A stretch of DNA of 60,726 nucleotides from Campylobacter majalis (GTDB lineage: Bacteria > Campylobacterota > Campylobacteria > Campylobacterales > Campylobacteraceae), in assembly GCF_905120465.1 (NCBI RefSeq), contig NZ_CAJHOF010000011.1, positions 1 through 60,726 of the forward strand, read 5' to 3'. This document shows, one piece after another, positions 45,261 to 53,234 of the stretch; position 1 is the stretch's first letter; each line of letters starts with the position of its first letter. Under the pieces are notes generated by a model. It saw only the letters and a list, made by a program, of their open reading frames with translations, had not been told where the DNA came from and searched no databases. The translations under genes were made by a program, and so were the position numbers.

Positions 45261-46264
45261 TACTTGGCATTGAAAGTAGTTGCGATGATAGCTCAGTTGC
45301 ACTTTTAAGTATTGATGGACTTAAACTAATACATCATAAAAAGATATCGCAAGACGCTGAGCATTCAGCATGGGGAGGCGTTGTACCAGAACTTGCAGCA
45401 AGGCTTCATACAAAAGCTTTACCAGCACTTCTTGATGAAATTAGACCATTTTTTACAAAAATCAAAGCCATCGCTGTGACAAATGAGCCGGGTTTAAGTG
45501 TGAGCTTAATAGGCGGAGTGAGCATGGCAAAAACACTTAGTATGAGCTTAAAAGTGCCGATAATTGGTGTAAATCATCTAATAGGGCACATTTACTCTCT
45601 CTTTTTACAAAGTGAGATCTCTTTGCCGCTTGGTGTGCTTTTGGTTTCTGGCGGACACACGATGATACTAAGCATAGATGAAAGCAAAAATGTCGAAATT
45701 TTAGCAAGTACAGGCGATGATAGCTTTGGCGAAAGCTTTGATAAAGTCGCTAAAATGCTAGGGCTTGGATATCCTGGCGGTAGCGTAGTAGCACAGATGG
45801 CTTTGGACTGCAAAAGCAAAGATAGGTTTAAATTCCCCGTGCCATTAAAGGGCGATGAAAGGCTTGAGTATAGTTTTTCTGGATTAAAAAATGCGGTTCG
45901 GGTTACTATACAGAGACTAAAAGATAGTGGTAAATTAAATCAAAACGATATAAGCGATATATGCTATGGCTTTGAAAATGCGGCATGTGAGCATATCATG
46001 GATAAGCTATCACGTGTATTTAAAGAGAGAAATTTTAAAAAATTTGGCGTAGTTGGCGGTGCAAGTGCAAATTTAAACTTAAGAGCTAGACTTGATGAAA
46101 TTTGCAAAAAATATGAGTGCGAACTACTTTTGGCACCGCTTGAGTTTTGTGCGGATAACGCTGCTATGATTGCACGTGCTGGACGAGAAAGATACATAAA
46201 CAACGATCTAAGTAATTATAAAGACATAAAAATGTCACCTAGGACAACATCTCTCTTGTTATAA
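45257..46264 (+). CDS. tsaD: tRNA N6-adenosine threonylcarbamoyltransferase TsaD
   Basis: 335 residues, the catalytic subunit for t6A37 modification of ANN-decoding tRNAs. Seen: the ASKHA start ILGIESSCDDSSVALL, the metal-binding NHLIGHIYSL with two His, LLVSGGHT, and GGASANLNLRARL near the C-terminus. Old names are gcp and ygjD. It ends the cdsA-dxr-uraA-pgp1-tsaD run, every member of which overlaps or abuts the next. Confidence 0.95.
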   Translation: MILGIESSCDDSSVALLSIDGLKLIHHKKISQDAEHSAWGGVVPELAARLHTKALPALLDEIRPFFTKIKAIAVTNEPGLSVSLIGGVSMAKTLSMSLKVPIIGVNHLIGHIYSLFLQSEISLPLGVLLVSGGHTMILSIDESKNVEILASTGDDSFGESFDKVAKMLGLGYPGGSVVAQMALDCKSKDRFKFPVPLKGDERLEYSFSGLKNAVRVTIQRLKDSGKLNQNDISDICYGFENAACEHIMDKLSRVFKERNFKKFGVVGGASANLNLRARLDEICKKYECELLLAPLEFCADNAAMIARAGRERYINNDLSNYKDIKMSPRTTSLLL

Positions 46265-46442
46265 GCGTTTTAAGCTAATAATATAATACTGCATGTGCTT
46301 TTAAGCTTTAAAGTTACTGTTGTTTATTATGCATAAAATTTAAACAAAAGTAAATTCTTATATTTTGGACTATTGATTTTAAATTACTTACCCAACACAT
46401 TAAATTTTATATATTTTTAAATCTTTTGTAAGCCTCTTCTAT

Positions 46443-46448
46443 TATAAT
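46443..46448 (+). promoter_or_regulatory. -10 box before the Sel1-repeat gene
   Basis: tataat, 22 bp before the ATG at 46470, followed by an aaaggag RBS, within an AT-rich upstream region. Confidence 0.5.
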
Positions 46449-46469
46449 TTAAACTTTAAAGGAGACAAA

Positions 46470-46914
46470 ATGAAAAAATTAATCTTAGTGTTGTTAGTGA
46501 CTCTTAATGTGGTGTTTGCTGATGATATAGCACTATTACAAAGCGAGTGTAGTAATAAAAACGCTTTATCTTGCTATGATCTTGCAGTTAAATATTATGA
46601 AAAGCAAGATTATCAAAAAGCTGCAGAATTTTTTAAAAAAGCTTGTGATGATGGGGGAGGTACAAGGTTGTTATAATCTTGGAGTTTTGTATAGTCAAGG
46701 TCAAGGTGTGAGACAAGATTTTAAAAAGGCAGCAGAGCTTCATAGTAAAGCTTGTGATGGTGAGTTTGTGCAAGGTTGCCATAATCTTGGGGTTTCGTAT
46801 GCCCAAGGTCAAGGTGTAAGACAAGATCTAAAAAAAGCAAAAGAGTATTTTGGCAAAGCTTGTGATATGGGGTTGCAGATAGGTTGTGATTATTATAAGA
46901 TATTAAATAAATAA
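46470..46914 (+). pseudogene. Periplasmic Sel1-repeat (Hcp-like) protein, frameshifted
   Basis: The start MKKLILVLLVTLNVVFADD is a clear signal peptide. The first frame runs through YDLAVKYYEKQDYQKAAEFF and stops at 46676. The next frame continues with VQGCYNLGVLYSQGQGVRQD and two Sel1 repeats (A-x-x-x-H-S-K-A-C-D-x-G) to 46914. Removing one G from the G5 run at 46653-46657 rejoins them as KKACDDGEVQGCYNLG, giving about 147 residues. Relatives are the Helicobacter cysteine-rich Hcp proteins, which are secreted and disulphide-paired. Short-tract slippage, recent loss or a sequencing error are all possible. Confidence 0.8.
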
Positions 46915-47293
46915 TCTATTTTCTAGTCCACTCTTATGTCTATGAGAGTAATTTGAGGGCTTAATACTTACAAAAGCCCTAAAAATCATATCTAAAAGCT
47001 AAGCAGTAGCGATGACATTTAGATAATTTACCAAAATACTGTATAAAAGCAGTGTAAAATTTAAATATTAGACCTTTGTATTACTACATTATAGCTTTAT
47101 TGTAGTGCGGATTTAATTTGCAGTTATTTTTAGCAAGATAGTTGGACTAATCTTTGTTTTTAAACATATCCGCATATACTCAAACCATCAAATTAAGCTA
47201 AATCAAATTTTATTAAATGAAAACTTTAACAAAGTATAAAATTGCGTATTTTAGAAGCTAAATAAAGTATTTAAAACTAAATAAATGCTTAAA
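46915..47293. other. Intergenic region with a terminator-like hairpin
   Basis: 379 bp between the Sel1 gene and the tmRNA 3' end. It holds an inverted repeat agggctt (46956-46962) / aagccct (46974-46980) that could end either transcript. No reading frame or further RNA gene is seen. Confidence 0.45.
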
Positions 47294-47654
47294 TGGTGGA
47301 GACGAGGGGGATCGAACCCCTGTCCAAAAACAAAACAACCGCAGCCTCTACATGCTTAGCAAAAGTGAAAATTTCATCTAGCAACGCTCACTTTCCAAAA
47401 CGAAAAGCTAGACTAAGACTAGGCTTCGCCTTAAGGCTCGTCAAACCCCAAAACTACACTATCTAGATAACCTTTGCAACCTCTTAGATAGTATCAAAGG
47501 GCAAAGGGCTCAACTGAACTTACGCAGCTTTAGCGTAAGCAGGAGCGAATTTAACGTTGTTTGCGTTTAAATTTAATTTAGACTTTTTACGCTTTGTCCA
47601 AAGCGACATGCCACCACGACCACTCTGCTCCTGTCGAAGCCAAGTCGTCCCCAT
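47294..47654 (-). ncRNA. ssrA: tmRNA
   Basis: On the minus strand the 5' end reads GGGGACGACTTGGCTTCGAC and the 3' end GGTTCGATCCCCCTCGTCTC followed by CACCA, the paired tRNA-like ends of tmRNA, about 360 bases long. The tag frame is at 47520-47564: resume codon GCA, tag ANNVKFAPAYAKAA, stop TAA, ending in the expected A-A. It rescues stalled ribosomes with SmpB and marks products for ClpXP (clpX is at 16 kb). The exact 5' base is uncertain by a few positions. Confidence 0.96.
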
Positions 47655-47690
47655 AAATTAAGAAAGCGTATTTTACAGCGTTTTTAAATT

Positions 47691-48095
47691 TTAGTCAAGT
47701 TTTGTTGGGATATTTATGATATGAGGCTCAAGCACACTAAAAAAATCAGCGTCATTTTCTAGGTCATCTTTATACTTATTTAATTGATCACAAACCAAAA
47801 GCAACCAGTCAATAAATGCATCATTTGCAGGACCTACAAGATCTCTAGCCTCACTGCAAACCTCTTCAGCAAAAGTCGCAAGTTTAACAATCGGCTCAAG
47901 ATGCATATAGCTCGCAGCTGATTTGATGTTATGATAAATTCTAAAAAGTTCTCTGATATTTTCACCATATTTATCGGTTCTGCCTAGATTAATAACCAAT
48001 GGTTCAAGTATATCGCACATTAGTGAATAATGCGACAAAAACTCCTCAACTATATCATATGAATAATCAACTTCTAAACTTTTTAGCATTCCCAT
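47691..48095 (-). CDS. Hpt-domain histidine phosphotransfer protein
   Basis: 134 residues from the ATG at 48095, which has an aagga RBS at the right distance; an ATG 15 bases upstream overlaps that RBS. The central helix carries the Hpt motif IYHNIKSAASYMH, whose first His is the likely phosphorylation site, in a four-helix pattern. Hpt proteins relay phosphate between response regulators and histidine kinases. No kinase or regulator is adjacent. It is divergent from panB across 83 bp. Confidence 0.82.
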   Translation of the reverse strand: MGMLKSLEVDYSYDIVEEFLSHYSLMCDILEPLVINLGRTDKYGENIRELFRIYHNIKSAASYMHLEPIVKLATFAEEVCSEARDLVGPANDAFIDWLLLVCDQLNKYKDDLENDADFFSVLEPHIINIPTKLD

Positions 48096-48178
48096 AATAT
48101 ATCCTTGCAACGGTTCAAAGGATATTGTAGCAAAAATTTGCTAAAATATCATAAAATTTTTATTAAAAGGTTTTCAAA

Positions 48179-48976
48179 ATGGATAAAAAGCTAACAACTA
48201 GCAAGATTATGCAAATGAAAAACAATAAAAAAATTGTTATGATTACGGCCTACGATGCATTATTTGCTAAAATTTTTAATGACATTGTTGATATTTTATT
48301 AGTAGGCGATAGTTTAAATATGAGCTTTAATGCTGAGCCAGACACGCTTAGTCTTGACATAAATGCTATGCTTTATCACACAAAAGCCGTCAGTAAAGTT
48401 GCAAATAAAGCACTAGTAATAGCCGATATGCCATTTGGCACATGCTACGATGAAAAAAGCACACTTAAAAACGCTATTAAACTAATCAAACAAGGTGGAG
48501 CCGATAGTGTAAAGATAGAGGGTGGCTTAAGAGTGGCGCCACTAGTAAAGCGTTTGTGCGACGAGGGAATAAGTGTTTGCGGACACATTGGACTAATGCC
48601 ACAACAAGTTCGGTTTGAAGGTGGTTACAAAATCAAAGGCAAAAGCATTGATGACGAAAAGCGCTTACTTGACGAAGCACTCGCCTTGCAAGAAGCAGGA
48701 GCGTTTGCCGTGGTATTAGAAGGCGTTGTAAGCCAAGTTGCTAAAAAAATCAGCCAAAGCATTAGTATTCCAACAATAGGCATTGGTTCTGGTTGCGATA
48801 CCGACGGACAGGTGCTTGTATGGTCTGATATGCTTGGATTTTTTGATGAGTTTAAGCCAAAATTTGTAAAACGCTACTTAGATGGTGCTAAAATAGTTAA
48901 AGATGCTGTGCAAAAATACACAAACGAGGTGCGTGAAATAAAATTTCCTAGCGAAGAGTTTGAATATAGGGCATAA
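48179..48976 (+). CDS. panB: 3-methyl-2-oxobutanoate hydroxymethyltransferase
   Basis: 265 residues, first step of pantothenate synthesis (ketopantoate from 2-oxoisovalerate and methylene-THF). Characteristic segments: [26 protein letters not shown] with the metal-binding Asp, [24 protein letters not shown] and [19 protein letters not shown]. Two bases separate it from ruvB, so they are probably cotranscribed. panC is not adjacent. Confidence 0.95.
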   Translation: MDKKLTTSKIMQMKNNKKIVMITAYDALFAKIFNDIVDILLVGDSLNMSFNAEPDTLSLDINAMLYHTKAVSKVANKALVIADMPFGTCYDEKSTLKNAIKLIKQGGADSVKIEGGLRVAPLVKRLCDEGISVCGHIGLMPQQVRFEGGYKIKGKSIDDEKRLLDEALALQEAGAFAVVLEGVVSQVAKKISQSISIPTIGIGSGCDTDGQVLVWSDMLGFFDEFKPKFVKRYLDGAKIVKDAVQKYTNEVREIKFPSEEFEYRA

Positions 48977-48978
48977 TA

Positions 48979-50007
48979 ATGGATAGAATAGTCGAGATAG
49001 AAAAGGTAAGCTTTGAGAGCGATTATGAAACATCGTTGCGTCCAGTAAATTTTGACGATTACATCGGTCAAGAAAAGATAAAGCAAAACTTAAATGTATT
49101 TATAAAAGCTGCCAAAAAGCGTGGCGAGTGCTTAGATCATGTGCTATTTTACGGGCCTCCAGGGCTTGGCAAAACGACACTTGCTCACATCATCTCAAAC
49201 GAAATGGGCGTGGCTATAAAGATGACAGCCGCTCCGATGATCGAAAAAAGTGGCGATTTAGCAGCGATACTTACAAATTTACAAGAGGGCGATGTGCTTT
49301 TTATCGACGAAATTCACAGGCTTAGCCCAGCCATCGAAGAGGTGCTGTATCCTGCAATGGAGGACTTTCGCCTTGATATTATCATAGGCTCAGGACCTGC
49401 TGCACAAACTATCAAAATCGACCTGCCAAAATTTACTCTCATCGGTGCAACAACTCGTGCTGGCATGATCTCAGCACCGCTTCGTGATCGCTTTGGCATG
49501 GACTTTAGGCTTCAGTTTTATACGCCATCAGAGCTTTCAAAGATAGTCACCATCGCTTCGGCAAAACTTGGCAAAGAGTGCGATAAAAACGCCGCTCTTG
49601 AAGTGGCTAAACGCTCTCGTGGCACACCGCGTATTGCTTTGAGACTACTTAAGCGAATTCGAGATTTTGCCGAGATAAATGATGAAAATTTCATCTCGCA
49701 TGAGCGTAGCAAAGAAGCCCTTGACGCACTTGGTGTAAATTCGCTAGGTTTTGACGAGATGGATATAAAATACCTTGAAATTTTACTCGAAGCCAAACGC
49801 CGCCCACTAGGGCTTGGCACGATAGCAGCGGCGATGAGCGAGGATGAAGGCACGATTGAGGATGTGCTTGAGCCGTATTTACTGGCAAATGGCTATATCG
49901 AGCGAACGGCTCGTGGCAGGATCGCTTCAGCAAAGGCGTATGAGGTGTTTAAAATTTCGCCACCACAAGATTTAAAAACAAACCAAAAAAGTCTATTTGA
50001 TGAGTAG
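48979..50007 (+). CDS. ruvB: Holliday junction branch-migration helicase RuvB
   Basis: 342 residues, AAA+ hexameric motor that works with RuvA and RuvC in recombination. Motifs: [19 protein letters not shown], Walker [12 protein letters not shown], Walker [11 protein letters not shown], sensor 1 [10 protein letters not shown], arginine finger region APLRDRFG, and the winged-helix end [17 protein letters not shown]. Full family length. Confidence 0.96.
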   Translation: MDRIVEIEKVSFESDYETSLRPVNFDDYIGQEKIKQNLNVFIKAAKKRGECLDHVLFYGPPGLGKTTLAHIISNEMGVAIKMTAAPMIEKSGDLAAILTNLQEGDVLFIDEIHRLSPAIEEVLYPAMEDFRLDIIIGSGPAAQTIKIDLPKFTLIGATTRAGMISAPLRDRFGMDFRLQFYTPSELSKIVTIASAKLGKECDKNAALEVAKRSRGTPRIALRLLKRIRDFAEINDENFISHERSKEALDALGVNSLGFDEMDIKYLEILLEAKRRPLGLGTIAAAMSEDEGTIEDVLEPYLLANGYIERTARGRIASAKAYEVFKISPPQDLKTNQKSLFDE

Positions 50008-50026
50008 TGCATTATTAATTTATGCA

Positions 50027-50263
50027 CTACTCGTTTTGCTGATTGGTTTTAGCTATCCAATCTGCATCAAAAGGCAACAATAGTGAGTCTATGTCAAACT
50101 CGCCATAGTTTGTATAAATTTTGATTTTTTCGCACCTTTTTTCATCCCAATTAATTGTATAATCTTTTGATAAATTAATACTCGAATTTAAATCATATGT
50201 TTTTAAAAATTCGTCTTCAGTATATTGTTTAATATGCTTTCTGCCTTTATCTTTATGATGCAT
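50027..50263 (-). CDS. Unrecognised 78-residue protein
   Basis: I do not recognise this protein. The ATG at 50263 has an aaggag RBS upstream (in the end of the decayed gene). It is polar, with a Lys-rich start (HHKDKGRKHIKQY), DYTINWDEKRCEKIKIYTNYG and an acidic end. Lies 21 bp downstream of the decayed secreted-protein gene, on the same strand, and ends convergent with ruvB. Confidence 0.5.
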   Translation of the reverse strand: MHHKDKGRKHIKQYTEDEFLKTYDLNSSINLSKDYTINWDEKRCEKIKIYTNYGEFDIDSLLLPFDADWIAKTNQQNE

Positions 50264-50284
50264 AACTTTTATATTTTTTGCTCC

Positions 50285-50651
50285 TTAATAAGTCCAAAAC
50301 ACAAACCAATCTTCTCCTTGGAATTTAATCCACTGCACTTCACACCCTGCATTTTCCTTACCATAAGGCATGAGAATTTATCTATTCTTAAATCATTGAC
50401 ATCAGGCATTATTCTAAGAGAAAAAGTTTTATCAAATTTTGACCATCAAGTTGTAATATTAGTTTTGCACTAAAAGGCATCTGTGCATTTAAAAATGTCA
50501 TATACGATAAAATCATATACTTTTAAATCATCCACTCTTGAAGTTAATGTAAATGAATATTCATCTGTGCCGTATCTTAAACTATAAGAAACATCTGCAA
50601 AAACATTTACGCAAAGAGATAAAAATATAAAAAAGAGACTACAAGCTTCAT
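50285..50651 (-). pseudogene. Decayed gene for a small secreted protein
   Basis: No single frame spans this stretch, but consecutive minus-strand frames read as one protein. An ATG at 50651 is followed, after a missing base, by CSLFFIFLSLCVNVFADVSY (a signal peptide ending VFA) and RYGTDEYSFTLTSRVDDLKV. Then comes a break; then FSLRIMPDVNDLRIDKFS, another break, and PYGKENAGCEVQWIKFQGED followed by WFVFWTY and a stop at 50285-50287. At least three shifts are needed. The family is unknown. It lies between two short unrecognised genes on the same strand. Confidence 0.55.
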
Positions 50652-50661
50652 TTTTATCCCT

Positions 50662-50925
50662 TTAGCTAATTATCGTTTTTATAGCATTTTTGATATTTTC
50701 ATCATTCTTGCCACCTAATAAACTAACAATAAAACTCAAATCAAGCTCTTCGCTTAGCAAAAAATAGGCTATATCGCCACTTCTTGCTGTAGGATAGTTA
50801 CTCTTACTCCATCTCATGCCTACACGAGATTTGCCACCTAGCATTTCTCCAAAAACTACCACAAACCCATCTTCTCCTTCAAATAAAACCTTTGGCTCAC
50901 AAACAAAAGGTGTAAAACTACTCAT
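50662..50925 (-). CDS. Unrecognised 87-residue protein
   Basis: I do not recognise this protein. It begins MSSFTPFVCEPKVLFEGEDG and has a Gly/Val-rich, probably beta-sheet first half (FVVVFGEMLGGKSRVGMRWS) and a helical end (LDLSFIVSLLGGKNDENIKN). RBS aaagga precedes the ATG. No signal peptide. It heads a minus-strand run with the decayed secreted gene and the 78-residue gene. Confidence 0.55.
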   Translation of the reverse strand: MSSFTPFVCEPKVLFEGEDGFVVVFGEMLGGKSRVGMRWSKSNYPTARSGDIAYFLLSEELDLSFIVSLLGGKNDENIKNAIKTIIS

Positions 50926-51829
50926 ACCATATCCTTTAAATGAAATGTTAATGCTATTCTATCTCCCCCCATAAAAATTTTCTTAAAAGCATAAAATATG
51001 TGCAAAATTTAACAAAGTCAAGATGAAAATTGCTAAATAAAACGCAATTTTACAAACTAATCTGTATTTATGTGCTATTGTTAAATTATGCGTATTTTGT
51101 AATTTACGACAACGTCCTTTGCGATTTTATTGCCACGTTATAGTTTGACAAAAACAACAAAATTGTTTAATGCTATTACAAGCTAGTTATCACGAGAAAT
51201 TTCTAATTAAATTTTTGCAAATCAAGCATCAAGATTGCTATGCTTTATTTGATTATTAAATTTGGTTTAAAATTTTAAATCTTTTATGGTGGCTTATGAA
51301 AATTTTATTTTAAAGGTTGGCTTTATTAATATCAAAATCTCTTTCACAAAAAACTCACAAATGTGACATTAAGTATCTAAGATAAATGCCGCGTTTTGTT
51401 TTAAATTTTACAAGACAAACTTAAAAGATAAATTTAAAATCCATGTTTAAAAACGAATTATTCGCTTAGCCAATAGTAAAAGTAAAGGTTTGTTATTGTG
51501 CTAAAGTGTTGCAAAGATAAGATGCTTAAATTTAATAGCATAAAGCATAAATCTAGACATAAAAATGCATATCGTCTAAATTGCAATAAAAACAAGTAAA
51601 TAAATGAGATTTTTGAAAAATCGTAAAAGTATAAAGGAACTTAAAGCCGCAAATAAACAGAGTTAAAATTTACAAACAACAATACTAAATCATAGTCAAA
51701 ATATGATTTAGTTTAGAGATAAAATTCACATTGTAACAAAGCACATTTTGCCAAATTTATAAAATTTACACAACAAAAACCAAAAGCAAAGTCCAACAAA
51801 AGCACAATCTATAGTTTTAAAGCAAATAT
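50926..51829. other. 904-bp geneless region
   Basis: Very AT-rich DNA with stops in all frames. I see no tRNA, no recognisable small RNA and no remnant protein matching a family I know. It contains the hairpin at 51684-51712 and probably the promoter of the 87-residue gene at its left end. It may be the scar of a deleted gene, or it may hold an unannotated small RNA. Confidence 0.4.
51684..51712. terminator. Hairpin downstream of the iron cluster
   Basis: Perfect 11-bp stem actaaatcata / tatgatttagt with a 7-base loop, 118 bp past the stop of the Cys-rich protein. It is the first strong hairpin downstream of the feo cluster; no T run follows it. Confidence 0.35.
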
Positions 51830-51964
51830 CTAACCTCTTTGTTTTTTATTTGAACATCCCTTTTTGCCACACCCACAACCGGAGCTTTTAAACTCTCTAA
51901 CATATATGTAATACCCAGCACCAAGCGCAAGTGCCACTAATACAACAGCTTCTATACCACTCAT
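51830..51964 (-). CDS. FeoB-associated Cys-rich membrane protein
   Basis: 44 residues. One membrane helix (GIEAVVLVALALGAGYYIYV) is followed by a short Cys- and Lys-rich tail (SSGCGCGKKGCSNKK) that could bind iron or an iron-sulphur cluster. This is the plan of the small Cys-rich proteins found with FeoB in many bacteria. RBS aagga lies before the ATG at 51964. It is last in the minus-strand cluster that starts with feoA, 39 bp after the DUF4198 gene. Its presumed role is helping FeoB-mediated ferrous iron uptake. Confidence 0.8.
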   Translation of the reverse strand: MSGIEAVVLVALALGAGYYIYVREFKSSGCGCGKKGCSNKKQRG

Positions 51965-52003
51965 TTTTCATCCTTAAAAAGGCGAGAAATCCTCGCCCAT
52001 GTT

Positions 52004-52825
52004 TTATTTCATATCTTTTGCTTGAACCCAAATAACCGCGTCTTGGCTTAGTTCTTTGCCTTTATACTCTTTATCAGGTCCTACGCCAAGTGCCGCAAAG
52101 CCCCACCAACCAGCTTTAGGTATGCCAAATGTAAATTCTCCAGCCGCATTTGCTTTGATTGTTAAAGTTACAAAGCTGTCTTGTGGAGCCTCAACTTTAG
52201 CTTTTTTGCCAGTCGCATTTGCTTTGATATCTACATCGTAGTTTAGATACTCTACTTCTATTTCGGCAAATGGAACAGGCTTACCATCAGCCTTAACAAT
52301 GCCTGTAAATGTGCTACCAGTCCATATTGAATATGGCTTAGTTAGTGGCACGATCTCAGCTTTTAAGCCAAGCTCAGCATCCCAATCAGTAGGCAAACCA
52401 GCGACATTCACAACTGCTTTTGTGATTTGCTGAATATATGCTTCTTCGTTTGCTTCATAATACGGTGCAGGAGTAAGAACAAAAACGTGATCACCCATAC
52501 CTCTAGCTTGATATGATGTCTCATATCCTATGCCAGTATTATGGTTGCCTTTAAATTTTATCTCTTTTAGCTTGTCTTTTAGATCAGTTTTTTGCTCTTT
52601 ATGAACTACATAAAAATCCAATACGCCAAGTCTGCTTTTATCTTCTTGCAAACCCATATCCATAGTATGCTCATCAGCAAATGGGTGAGTAAAAACAGCT
52701 TTTAAAGGTATGGTAGTGCCTTTTTCTAGTGCTGATTCTGGAGTATAAAGCATCTGAAAATGCCCAAACGCCGATGTAGCAAACGCAGCTGCCACAACTG
52801 ATGTGATTAAAGCTTTTTTAATCAT
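52004..52825 (-). CDS. Periplasmic DUF4198-family protein
   Basis: 273 residues. Signal peptide MIKKALITSVVAAAFATSAFG, then HFQMLYTPESALEKGTTIPL, a start typical of DUF4198 proteins, whose first mature His often binds metal. The C-terminal half (from about residue 170) looks like an Ig/CNA-B fold: STFTGIVKADGKPVPFAEIE and later AGEFTFGIPKAGWWGFAAL. DUF4198 members occur with nickel, cobalt or iron transport systems. Its place behind feoAB and a second periplasmic protein suggests iron (metal) delivery to the inner membrane, but that is inference. Confidence 0.8.
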   Translation of the reverse strand: MIKKALITSVVAAAFATSAFGHFQMLYTPESALEKGTTIPLKAVFTHPFADEHTMDMGLQEDKSRLGVLDFYVVHKEQKTDLKDKLKEIKFKGNHNTGIGYETSYQARGMGDHVFVLTPAPYYEANEEAYIQQITKAVVNVAGLPTDWDAELGLKAEIVPLTKPYSIWTGSTFTGIVKADGKPVPFAEIEVEYLNYDVDIKANATGKKAKVEAPQDSFVTLTIKANAAGEFTFGIPKAGWWGFAALGVGPDKEYKGKELSQDAVIWVQAKDMK

Positions 52826-52850
52826 GAAAATCCTTTCAGTAAAATTTGAT

Positions 52851-53159
52851 TTATTCTTGAATATCTTTTGACTTAATTATAACCTCGTGTCCCTCGCCAG
52901 CATACATTCTTACTTGATATTCACCATCTGGCTTTTTAAATGTATAGTTGCTGTCTTTATCAAATTTGCCTTGTTCTACAACCTTGCCATCTTTAATAAC
53001 GCTAAATTCAACACCACTCGCACTTGAACCGTCGCTAAAACCAGCCTCGCAAGTTACACTTCCATCACCATTATCAAAACAACTCATTAAAGCCGTGTGT
53101 GCCAAAGCTGATTGGCTCATAAGAGCAACTAAAAATGATGAAAACAAAAACTTTTTCAT
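52851..53159 (-). CDS. Small periplasmic protein of the feo cluster
   Basis: 102 residues. Signal peptide MKKFLFSSFLVALMSQSALA, then HTALMSCFDNGDGSVTCEAG, so the mature protein starts with His and has two Cys likely forming a disulphide. The rest is beta-rich (SGVEFSVIKDGKVVEQGKF and GEYQVRMYAGEGHEVII), like a single Ig/transthyretin-type domain. I do not know a named family. The His-first start is shared with the DUF4198 protein encoded 25 bp downstream, so both may handle the same metal. RBS aaagga precedes the ATG; feoB ends 75 bp upstream. Confidence 0.7.
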   Translation of the reverse strand: MKKFLFSSFLVALMSQSALAHTALMSCFDNGDGSVTCEAGFSDGSSASGVEFSVIKDGKVVEQGKFDKDSNYTFKKPDGEYQVRMYAGEGHEVIIKSKDIQE

Positions 53160-53234
53160 ACAATCTCCTTTAAAAATTTAATTTAATAATCTGCTTAATC
53201 ACAAAAATTAAAGTTAAATAGTTTCTTGAATTTA

